Of a stretch of 36,191 bases of DNA, positions 10,597 through 17,415 are shown piece by piece (the stretch's first letter is position 1; the number at the start of each line of letters is the position of its first letter). The notes beneath the pieces were generated by a model. That model had not been told where the DNA came from. It did no database searches and saw only the letters and a program-made list of their open reading frames with translations. A program made the translations under genes and the position numbers. The stretch lies in contig JAICXO010000010.1 in NCBI GenBank assembly GCA_025980335.1, positions 1 to 36,191 on the forward strand, read 5' to 3'. This DNA is from Sphingomonas sp. (lineage in GTDB: Bacteria > Pseudomonadota > Alphaproteobacteria > Sphingomonadales > Sphingomonadaceae).

Positions 10597-11585
10597 GGCG
10601 CGACGACGAGCACGCGGAAGGTGCCCGGGACCGCCTTGGGTCGCTCGCCGGCAGGCGCTGGGGCAAGCGTGGCGGCGGGCAGATAAGCGCGGCCGGTCGA
10701 CGGGTCCACGGCAATGGTGCGGGCGCTGACCGCCGTCGGGACGGTCCCGACCACCGCCGGCTTCGCACCCAGGCGGATGAGCGTGAGATTGCCGTCGCGG
10801 CCGCCGGGGACGAGCGCAAGCTGGTGAACGGGGTCGAACGCCGCGCCGTCGGCGCCCTTGCCAATCGGCAGCTTCGCGATCTGCCGCCCATCGGGTTCCG
10901 AGACGATCGCGACCGCATTGCCGCCGCAGGCGGAGACGATCTCGTTCGCGCGTCCATCGATCGCGATGCCGGTCGGTCCGTCGCAGCCGTCCAGCGGGAA
11001 GCGCCGAACGAGCTTGCGCGCGCGGGTATCGATGACGGCGACCTCGTTCTTGTCCTCGATATTGACATAAAGATGCCCGTGCCCGTCGGCTTCGCCCATC
11101 TCGAGCGAGCCGCCGACCGCGACCGTGGCGAGTACTTTCGCGCTTCGCGGGTCAACGACCGTGATGTCGCCGCTGCCCGGGTTCATGACCCAGATCGTGC
11201 GGGTCGCGGGATCGTAGGCGGCGGCGTCGGGTTTGGTGCCGGTCGGGATCGTCGCGCGGACGGTTCCTGTGCGGCCGTCGAACAGAACAGCATCGTTGCT
11301 CTCGCCGTTGGTCGAAAGCACCTCGTGCGTGCCGGGGATGGCGAGCGCCGCATGAATGCGCTGGCCGGAAAGGAGCTTGTCGGTCGCCTTGCCGGTGCGG
11401 AGATCGAACGCCGTCACGCGATCGCCGTGCGCGACGTACAGGCGACGGTCCGCGGATGCGACGCTGAGAAGGTCCCAGCCGCCGTCGCCGGCATTCAGTT
11501 GAGCAACGACGCGATACTGCGGCACCGGCGCAGCGGCTCCGGCGGCAGACGCGAACAGAGCGGCAAGGAACAAGATGCGCGGCAA
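10593..11585 (-). CDS. YncE-like secreted beta-propeller (YVTN repeat) protein
   Basis: This is a 330-residue protein if translation starts at the TTG at 11585. I choose it because a perfect AGGAGG lies seven bases upstream and it gives a signal peptide (LPRILFLAALFASAAGAAA). The longer ORF-track start would bury the signal peptide. The mature protein is a run of repeats with YVTN/YncE character, for example TRTIWVMNPGSGDITVVDP, GHLYVNIEDKNEVAVIDT and RKLVRRFPL, expected to fold as a seven-bladed propeller in the periplasm. Such proteins bind ligands or DNA, or serve as scaffolds; no function can be assigned. Its stop codon overlaps that of the convergent outer-membrane gene in CTAA. It follows the KdpD/KdpE fusion gene on the same strand after 85 bases. 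Confidence 0.88.
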   Translation of the reverse strand: MPRILFLAALFASAAGAAAPVPQYRVVAQLNAGDGGWDLLSVASADRRLYVAHGDRVTAFDLRTGKATDKLLSGQRIHAALAIPGTHEVLSTNGESNDAVLFDGRTGTVRATIPTGTKPDAAAYDPATRTIWVMNPGSGDITVVDPRSAKVLATVAVGGSLEMGEADGHGHLYVNIEDKNEVAVIDTRARKLVRRFPLDGCDGPTGIAIDGRANEIVSACGGNAVAIVSEPDGRQIAKLPIGKGADGAAFDPVHQLALVPGGRDGNLTLIRLGAKPAVVGTVPTAVSARTIAVDPSTGRAYLPAATLAPAPAGERPKAVPGTFRVLVVAP

Positions 11586-11595
11586 AGTCAGTCCT

Positions 11596-11614
11596 CCTGC
11601 AAACCGCCGGCAGG
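11596..11614 (-). promoter_or_regulatory. Possible hairpin overlapping the YncE-like ribosome site
   Basis: CCTGC and GCAGG flank a 9-base loop, and the stem covers part of the AGGAGG ribosome site of the TTG-started gene. If formed in the mRNA it would hide the ribosome site. Short stems of five pairs are common by chance, so this is weak. Confidence 0.25.
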
Positions 11615-11670
11615 GTAACGGCTGATGTTGAGAGTGGCCAATTACTTCCTTGCAATCCGGTGAGCGCAGC

Positions 11671-13023
11671 TCAGCCGGGAATGAGGCGGTAGCCGACGCC
11701 GGGCTCATTGACGATCAGCCGCGGCCGGCCCGGTTCCCTTTCGAGCTTCTGGCGGATCGAGCGTATGGCGACGCGCAGATATTCGGTCTGCCCTTCCTGC
11801 GCCGGTCCCCAGGCGGTTCGAAGCAGATGCTCGTGGGTGAGCACCCGGCCTGGATGCTTCGCGAGCTCTGCAAGGACGGTATATTCCTTGGGCGTCAGGT
11901 GGACGTCCTTGTCGTTCTTGAAGACTGCACGCTGGAACAGGTCGATGGTCACGTGATCCGCCCTGATCGGCCGCTGGTCTGCCGCCGGCTCCAGCTCGAG
12001 CAGGTTCGAGAGATAGCGGTCGAGCCTCGCGGATTCGGATCCGATCGCCGACACCAGCGCCTTGTCGCTCGAGCCGCTGCGCCGCAGGTCGCGAGCGGCA
12101 CCGGCGATCGCTTCGATCGGCGGCCTCAAGTCCTGCCCGATCGACGAGAGCAGCGCGGAGCGCAGCCGGTCCCGCTCGCGCAATGCTGCGAAGTTCCGCG
12201 CCTGATCGTCGAGGCGCGTCCGTTCGAGGGCGAGTGCCAGCTGGTCGAGGAGGTTTCCGACCAGCGGCAATTGCTCGTCGGAGACGGGCGGCATCCCGTC
12301 GTCGCGCGCGAGGCCGACCGCGGCGAGCACCGATTCCGCCGAGCCGACCGGATGGAAGACCCATTCTGCGGGCTGCATGCGGCTGGTTCCGCGGCCCGCC
12401 GGCATAGCGGATTCGATGCACAAGGCCGCAGCTGCGACATCGCTCGGCGTGAGCCGATTCCCGTCGGGGACGGCAGCGACGATCTGAGGTGAGGGAAGCC
12501 CACTGACCAGCAACGCGTTGCACTGCAGCAGGCGGCGCAGCTCCACGCATGCGCTGAGCGCAATCTCCTTCTCCCCGCTGCACGACAGCAGGCGGCCCGC
12601 GAATCCGGCAATCGTCGCGTTTCGCTCGCCGCGGGCGGCGGCAAGCCGCGCCTGGCTGCGCATCGCCGACGCAAGCCTGCTTGTGACGAGTGCGACGATA
12701 AGCAGGATCACGACCGTGACGACGTCGGCGACGCGGTTCATGCGAAAGGTGTGGACCGGCTCGGTGAAAAAGAAATTGTACGACAGAGCAGCGGCGATTC
12801 CCGCGACGAGGCCGGGCCCGATGCCCCACAGTGCCGCCGCCGCAAGTACGGCGGGGAGAAACAGCATGTCGACGGGCGCCGTTCCCCAGCGCGGAGCAAT
12901 CCACAGCCCGACCAGAGTCGACGCGGCGACCAACGCCAGCGTCCCGGCATAGGATTGAAAAGCACCCGCTACTGCGCGGCGTGGATGCGGCTCGACGACG
13001 TCGATCGGAAGCACGTCAGTCAT
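11671..13023 (-). CDS. Membrane-anchored KdpD/KdpE chimera: DUF4118-GAF-pseudoHisKA-winged helix
   Basis: This 450-residue protein joins parts of two proteins that are normally separate. Residues 28-118 carry four transmembrane helices of the DUF4118 type, including the KdpD signature SYNFFFTEPVHTF. Residues about 135-268 look like the KdpD GAF domain. Residues 283-345 align with the KdpD HisKA helices, but the phospho-acceptor His is Gln297 (SSIGQDLRPP instead of S-HDLRTP). No HATPase follows. Residues 357-450 are an OmpR-type winged helix very like the KdpE end (LTPKEYTVL, VLTHEHLL, SIRQKLEREPGRPR, GVGYRLIPG). No receiver, and no N-terminal KdpD ATP-binding part, is present. It should therefore be a one-step, membrane-bound transcription regulator without phosphotransfer. 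It is divergent from kup, its likely target. GGGAGG sits only one base before the ATG; the GTG at 13014 is better spaced and may be the true start. Confidence 0.92.
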   Translation of the reverse strand: MTDVLPIDVVEPHPRRAVAGAFQSYAGTLALVAASTLVGLWIAPRWGTAPVDMLFLPAVLAAAALWGIGPGLVAGIAAALSYNFFFTEPVHTFRMNRVADVVTVVILLIVALVTSRLASAMRSQARLAAARGERNATIAGFAGRLLSCSGEKEIALSACVELRRLLQCNALLVSGLPSPQIVAAVPDGNRLTPSDVAAAALCIESAMPAGRGTSRMQPAEWVFHPVGSAESVLAAVGLARDDGMPPVSDEQLPLVGNLLDQLALALERTRLDDQARNFAALRERDRLRSALLSSIGQDLRPPIEAIAGAARDLRRSGSSDKALVSAIGSESARLDRYLSNLLELEPAADQRPIRADHVTIDLFQRAVFKNDKDVHLTPKEYTVLAELAKHPGRVLTHEHLLRTAWGPAQEGQTEYLRVAIRSIRQKLEREPGRPRLIVNEPGVGYRLIPG

Positions 13024-13123
13024 ACCTCCCTAAGTGAGCGCGGATCGGGCGTGCGTCGAGAGGAGCCAGGCCGGAGTCACCCATTAATCCTATGCTGCGG
13101 CGCACAATACACATAGAATCTTT
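13024..13123. promoter_or_regulatory. Divergent region between the KdpD/KdpE chimera and kup
   Basis: These 100 bases should hold the promoters of both genes. Two near-identical direct elements are visible: AATCCTATGC at 13086-13095 and AATCTTTATGC at 13117-13127. Their centres are about 31 bases apart, close to three helical turns. An inverted pair CTATG/CATAG (13090-13094 and 13112-13116) overlaps them. OmpR-type winged helices usually bind direct repeats, so the first pair is a candidate operator, though the second copy runs into the annotated kup start codon. If it is an operator, the true kup start may lie downstream. Confidence 0.35.
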
Positions 13124-15070
13124 ATGCCCCTGCGATCCACATCGCGAGCCGTGGACGACATTCCAGCACACAAGGTCGAGCCCGCAGCTGCGACACCGGC
13201 GCCTCACAGCCCCGAGGAACCGCTGCCAAAGCTGATGCTCGGAGCGATCGGCGTCGTCTATGGCGACATCGGCACGTCCCCGCTTTACGCGATGAAGGAA
13301 AGCTTCCTCGGACCGCACCCGCTTTCGGTCGACCGGCTGCACATTTTCGGCGTGCTGAGCCTGATCTTCTGGTCGCTGATGGTGGTGGTGACCGCTAAAT
13401 ATGTGTTCGTCGCGATGCGCGCGGACAACAAAGGCGAGGGCGGCTCGTTCGCATTGCTGTCGCTGATCGCGCGCAACCTCGGCGAGAAGAGGTGGACGAA
13501 GACGCTGGTGCTGATGGGCGTGCTGGCGACCTGCCTGTTCTACGGCGACGCGATGATCACGCCGGCCGTGACGATGCTACCCGCGATCGAGGGACTGGCG
13601 GTGGTCGAGCCGCAAGTGCAGCCGCTGATCATCCCGATCACGATCGCCATTCTCATCGGCCTGTTCGCCATCCAGCGCCGCGGGACCGGTACCGTCGGCG
13701 GCTGGTTCGGGCCGATCATCCTCGCCTATCTTGCGAGTCTCGCCGGGTTCGGGCTGATGCGAATCCTCGAGCGGCCGGAAATCATCGCGGCGCTGAGCCC
13801 GAGCTGGGCAATGCGGTTCTTTCTCGTCAACCCGAAGCTGAGCTTCCTTGCGCTCGGGTCGGTGTTCCTCGCCGTCACCGGCGCCGAAGCGCTTTATGCC
13901 GACATGGGCCACTTCGGACGCCGCGCGATCGGCCTTTCCTGGCTGACGCTCGTCTATCCATGCCTGATGCTCAACTATCTCGGACAGGGCGCGCTTCTGC
14001 TCGAACATCCCGCAGCGGTCGCCAATCCGTTCTATTTGATGGCGCCGGACTGGGGCCGCTTGCCGCTGGTCGCAATTGCGACCCTGGCATGCATCGTCGC
14101 CAGCCAGGCGGTGATTTCCGGCGCCTTCTCCGTCACCCACCAGGCAATCCAGCTCGGCTATCTCCCGCGCCTCAAGACCGAGCACACGAGCGAGAAGGCT
14201 GCCGGGCAAATCTACATCCTTGCGGTCAACTGGCTGCTGCTCGCGATGGTGATCCTGCTCATCCTCGGCTTCAGGCAATCGACGCGCCTCGCGTCGGCCT
14301 ACGGCATCGCGGTCACGGGCACGATGCTGATTACGACGACGATGCTGGGCGTGCTCGTGTTCCAGGTGTGGCGGTGGAACCGGCTGCTGGCATTCGCAAC
14401 GATCGGCCTGTTCTTCGTCGTCGACAGCATCTTCTTCGCGTCGAACATCACCAAGGTCGCGGACGGCGGCTGGTTCCCGCTGCTGGTCGCGGCGATCAGC
14501 TTCATCATACTGACCACCTGGGCGAAGGGGCGGGCGCTGATGCGCCAGCGGCTGCAGGAATCGGCGCTTCCGCTTTCGGTGTTCATCAAGTCCACGGCCT
14601 CGTCGGTGCACCGGGTGCGCGGAACCTCGGTGTTCCTGTCGACCTCCGCCGACGTCGTGCCCGCCGCGCTGCTCCACAATCTGAAGCACAACCAGGTGCT
14701 CCACGAGCGCGTGCTGATCCTGAATGTGAAGGTCGAGGACGTGCCGCATGTGCCGGCGCGGAGGCGGGTCGAAATCCACGACTCCGGCGACGGGTTCTAC
14801 CGGGTCATTCTCCACTACGGCTTCATGCAGGAGGTCGACATCCCGGGTGACCTTGCCGGCATCAAGACCTGCGGCGAGCCGTTCAACATGATGCGCACGA
14901 GCTTCTTCCTGGGACGCCAGAAGCTGGTCGCTTCGAGCAAGAAGCCGGGCATGGCGGTGTGGCGCGAGAAGCTGTTCGCCTGGATGCTCAAGAATTCCGA
15001 AAGTGCGATGGAGTTCTTCAAGCTGCCGACCAACCGCGTGGTCGAGCTCGGCAGCCAGCTTCAGCTCTAG
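13124..15070 (+). CDS. kup: Kup-family potassium uptake transporter
   Basis: This 648-residue membrane protein has the Kup/HAK hallmark GAIGVVYGDIGTSPLYAMKESF in its first helix, about twelve transmembrane segments to around residue 460, and a cytosolic C-terminal domain. Kup imports potassium with protons. Motifs such as ADNKGEGGSFAL, FYGDAMITPAVTML and GAEALYADMGHFG are all present, so it should be functional. The N-terminal 35 residues before PLPKLML are poorly conserved in style, and the ATG at 13124 has no good ribosome site. A start at the GTG at 13151 is possible. The divergent neighbour is a Kdp-derived regulator, suggesting local control by potassium or turgor. Its stop codon lies inside the palindrome shared with the convergent regulator gene. 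Confidence 0.95.
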   Translation: MPLRSTSRAVDDIPAHKVEPAAATPAPHSPEEPLPKLMLGAIGVVYGDIGTSPLYAMKESFLGPHPLSVDRLHIFGVLSLIFWSLMVVVTAKYVFVAMRADNKGEGGSFALLSLIARNLGEKRWTKTLVLMGVLATCLFYGDAMITPAVTMLPAIEGLAVVEPQVQPLIIPITIAILIGLFAIQRRGTGTVGGWFGPIILAYLASLAGFGLMRILERPEIIAALSPSWAMRFFLVNPKLSFLALGSVFLAVTGAEALYADMGHFGRRAIGLSWLTLVYPCLMLNYLGQGALLLEHPAAVANPFYLMAPDWGRLPLVAIATLACIVASQAVISGAFSVTHQAIQLGYLPRLKTEHTSEKAAGQIYILAVNWLLLAMVILLILGFRQSTRLASAYGIAVTGTMLITTTMLGVLVFQVWRWNRLLAFATIGLFFVVDSIFFASNITKVADGGWFPLLVAAISFIILTTWAKGRALMRQRLQESALPLSVFIKSTASSVHRVRGTSVFLSTSADVVPAALLHNLKHNQVLHERVLILNVKVEDVPHVPARRRVEIHDSGDGFYRVILHYGFMQEVDIPGDLAGIKTCGEPFNMMRTSFFLGRQKLVASSKKPGMAVWREKLFAWMLKNSESAMEFFKLPTNRVVELGSQLQL

Positions 15071-15084
15071 GGTCCAGACCCTAG
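15067..15084. repeat. Palindrome CTAGGGTCCAGACCCTAG carrying both stop codons (copy 1)
   Basis: This is an 8-base inverted repeat with a 2-base centre. The stop TAG of kup (15068-15070) and the stop TAG of the convergent response regulator (15081-15083) are both inside it. A second copy of its 16-base core is at 24464-24479, in the same position between two convergent genes. It could act as a two-way terminator or RNA end hairpin. No T-run follows on either strand. Confidence 0.8.
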
Positions 15085-15698
15085 CCGCCGAGAAGGTCCG
15101 CGGCGCGCATCGCGAGCTCGGTGCGGTTGTCGACCCCGAGCTTGTCGAAAATCGCGTGCAGATACACCTTCACCGTGCCTTCGGTGACGCCGAGCTGCGC
15201 CGCGATGTCCCGGTTGCGAAGACCGTGGCGCACGAGATCGATCAACTCGCGCTCGCGCGGAGTCAGCGACGGCGCGCGCGCCGCCCGCTCTTTCGCATGG
15301 CGGGTTCGGTCGGCGATCTCGGGATCGACCCAGGATTCGCCCCTCCGCACCTGCTCCATGCATTCGAGCAGCAGCGCCGGGTCCGAAGTCTTGAGCACCA
15401 TGCCCTCGGGCGCGAGCCGGTCGGCGGTGAGGAGCTGGGTATCGTCCATGCCGGCCGTGAGGAGGATCACGGCGGGTGCACGGCGCGTGGAGCGCAGCTG
15501 GCGGAGCACGTCGAGGCCGCCCCCCTCGGGCATGTTGACGTCGAGCAGGAGCAGCTGAGGCTTGTACTGCTGCACCTGGTTCAATGCGTCTTCGCCACTT
15601 CGGGCGCGGCCGACCAGCTCATAATCGCTGCCGCGCAGAAGCACGTCGAGCGCGGCAGCAATCATCGGATGGTCGTCGGCCAAGAGAACGCGGATCAT
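15081..15698 (-). CDS. NarL/LuxR-type response regulator
   Basis: This 205-residue regulator has a receiver (RVLLADDHPMIAAAL; Asp in LLLLDVNMPEGGG; Lys in MVLKTSDPA). A LuxR-type helix-turn-helix covers about residues 143-200 (SLTPRERELIDLVRHGLRNRDIAA, then GVTEGTVKVYLHAIFDKLGV). It is the cognate partner of the kinase encoded just upstream, whose stop overlaps its start (ATGA). DNA binding and dimerisation after phosphorylation of the Asp are expected from the family. The target genes are unknown, and no obvious target lies next to it apart from the GGDEF-EAL gene upstream on the same strand. Confidence 0.93.
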   Translation of the reverse strand: MIRVLLADDHPMIAAALDVLLRGSDYELVGRARSGEDALNQVQQYKPQLLLLDVNMPEGGGLDVLRQLRSTRRAPAVILLTAGMDDTQLLTADRLAPEGMVLKTSDPALLLECMEQVRRGESWVDPEIADRTRHAKERAARAPSLTPRERELIDLVRHGLRNRDIAAQLGVTEGTVKVYLHAIFDKLGVDNRTELAMRAADLLGG

Positions 15699-17401
15699 AC
15701 TGGTGCCCCCGTCAGCGGCAGAGTGATGAGAATATAGGTGCTGCCCGGCTCCGAGCGCAGCGACAGCGAGCCGGCGGCGCGGTCGGCCCGCTCCTTCAGC
15801 GACCAGGGTTCGACCGGCGAGCCGCCGTTCGTCGGTGGAAACCCGGACCCATTGTCCAGAACTTCGAGCCGAAGCTCGTCATCGTCAACGCATACATCGA
15901 CCTCGACCACGCTCGCACGGCCATGGCGGACGGCGTTCGCGACCGCCTCGCGGAGAAGCTGCTGCAGATCGAGCTGAAGGCGGATGGGGATGGTTGTGTT
16001 CCCGCCGCTTCTGAACACCCGGCAATCGATCGACCATTGCCGGCTGAGCCGAAGCGCGAGCGCTTTCAGCTCCTCGACCGCTTCGCTCGACTCGAGCTCG
16101 CGGTGGCGGCGCAGCGCGGACACCAGAGCGCGAATTTCCGCCTGTTCCTCGATGAGCAAGCGCTTGAGCTCCTTCAACTCATCCTCGACCTGACCGCCGG
16201 TGCGGGGGCCGCGCATGATCGCCTCCACGCGGAACGCAGCCCCGGCCAGGAACTGGAGCACGCTATCATGCACATCGCGGGCGAGCGAAAGGCGCGTTCG
16301 GGCCGCCGCCCCCTCTTCGATCGCGGCGAGCAACGCATCGTGATCGAGGGCCGCGCCCGCCGTCCGGCCGAGCTCGGTGCCGACTTCCAGGAAATCGACC
16401 GAAAGCCCGGGAATGTCCCACAGGACGAGCCAACCCTGGCGTGTCCCGGTGCGGACCTCGGCCACCAGCCCCTCGCGGGCGCCGATCTCCGCAAGAGCGG
16501 CGTCGTCGAGAAGGCTCGATGCCGACCCGAACCGGTACCAACCGTCCCTTCGGGTAGCGAGCGAACGGTCGCGGGAGAGGTCGAACATCACCGAAGGCAG
16601 CGGTTCACTCATGAGCTGACCGTCGGTGGCGACCGATTTCGTGCCGCCGCGACCCATCGCAATGCCACTGAAACGCGTCTCGTCGGCCGATCCTACCAGG
16701 AGCGCGCCGGAGCGCGCGCGCGCTGCTTCCATTGCGAGGCCGAGCGCCCGCGGCAACGGATCCCCGTCCCGCCCGAGGCGCCGGTCGAGCTCGTCGAGGC
16801 CGAAGAACAGACGCGTGAACTGCTGATGGGCGCCGAACCAGATGAGCACCGCCGAGAGGATGAGGAGGTGGCCGCTGCGGACAACGAACTGCTGGATTTC
16901 GAACGTGTGGCTGCCGGCGACGAGAAGTCCCGCGGTCAGGTAGAAGAGGATGAGCGCGGCCGCGGTCATCGCTGTTTCGCGCCAATCCCACCGGATCGCT
17001 GCAGAAAGGAGCGGGAGAATGAAAAACAGGAAGTAGGGGCTGGTGTAGGCGTTGCCGGAAAAGACGGCGATGGTGAACACGCCCATGTCGATCAGGTGAG
17101 CAGGCGCCGCGAGCCGCGCATCGAGCCACCAGTTGCGCCAGGTGAGCGCAGCGATGCCGAACGCATAGAGCACGTAAAGCAAGAGCAGGACGTAGGTCAC
17201 GGCCGGCGCACCGGCGGACTGTCGGCCGTTGAGCGCAAGCGAGAGCAGGAACAGCAGAGCGAGCATCGCCCGGCCGAGCGCAATGACCCGTCCGCGCTGG
17301 TACCTGAACAGATTCTGCGGACGTGAGAAGTTCAGGGCACGCTCCCCCCTGAGCAATCGCCGGGGAAAGCTTAGACTGAACCGCGCCGCTGCGGAAGCCA
17401 C
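15695..17401 (-). CDS. Membrane sensor histidine kinase, HisKA_3 (NarX/DegS) type
   Basis: This kinase has 568 residues from the GTG at 17401. The N-terminal 190 residues hold about six transmembrane segments (MLALLFLLSLAL, YVLLLLYVLYAFGIA, YFLFFILPLLSAAI, LLILSAVLIWFGA). A GAF-like region follows, then a HisKA_3 domain with its histidine in SLARDVHDSVLQFLAG and an HATPase domain (REAVANAVRHG, LEVLDNGSGFP). These are the features of kinases that pair with NarL-type regulators, and the paired regulator is next. The start is uncertain: the GTG has no clear ribosome site, and later starts before residue 46 (AMLALLF) would keep all helices. The membrane sensor has no close family I can name. It lies 14 bases after the GGDEF-EAL gene and may share its transcript. 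Confidence 0.9.
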   Translation of the reverse strand: MASAAARFSLSFPRRLLRGERALNFSRPQNLFRYQRGRVIALGRAMLALLFLLSLALNGRQSAGAPAVTYVLLLLYVLYAFGIAALTWRNWWLDARLAAPAHLIDMGVFTIAVFSGNAYTSPYFLFFILPLLSAAIRWDWRETAMTAAALILFYLTAGLLVAGSHTFEIQQFVVRSGHLLILSAVLIWFGAHQQFTRLFFGLDELDRRLGRDGDPLPRALGLAMEAARARSGALLVGSADETRFSGIAMGRGGTKSVATDGQLMSEPLPSVMFDLSRDRSLATRRDGWYRFGSASSLLDDAALAEIGAREGLVAEVRTGTRQGWLVLWDIPGLSVDFLEVGTELGRTAGAALDHDALLAAIEEGAAARTRLSLARDVHDSVLQFLAGAAFRVEAIMRGPRTGGQVEDELKELKRLLIEEQAEIRALVSALRRHRELESSEAVEELKALALRLSRQWSIDCRVFRSGGNTTIPIRLQLDLQQLLREAVANAVRHGRASVVEVDVCVDDDELRLEVLDNGSGFPPTNGGSPVEPWSLKERADRAAGSLSLRSEPGSTYILITLPLTGAPV

Positions 17402-17415
17402 GGCGGAAGAGGGGC

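Noticed and set aside
13124-15070. Part of a kdpFABC system next to the Kdp-derived regulator
   Set aside because: The transporter is clearly Kup (GVVYGDIGTSPLYA), not KdpA or KdpB, and no other kdp gene is in the window.
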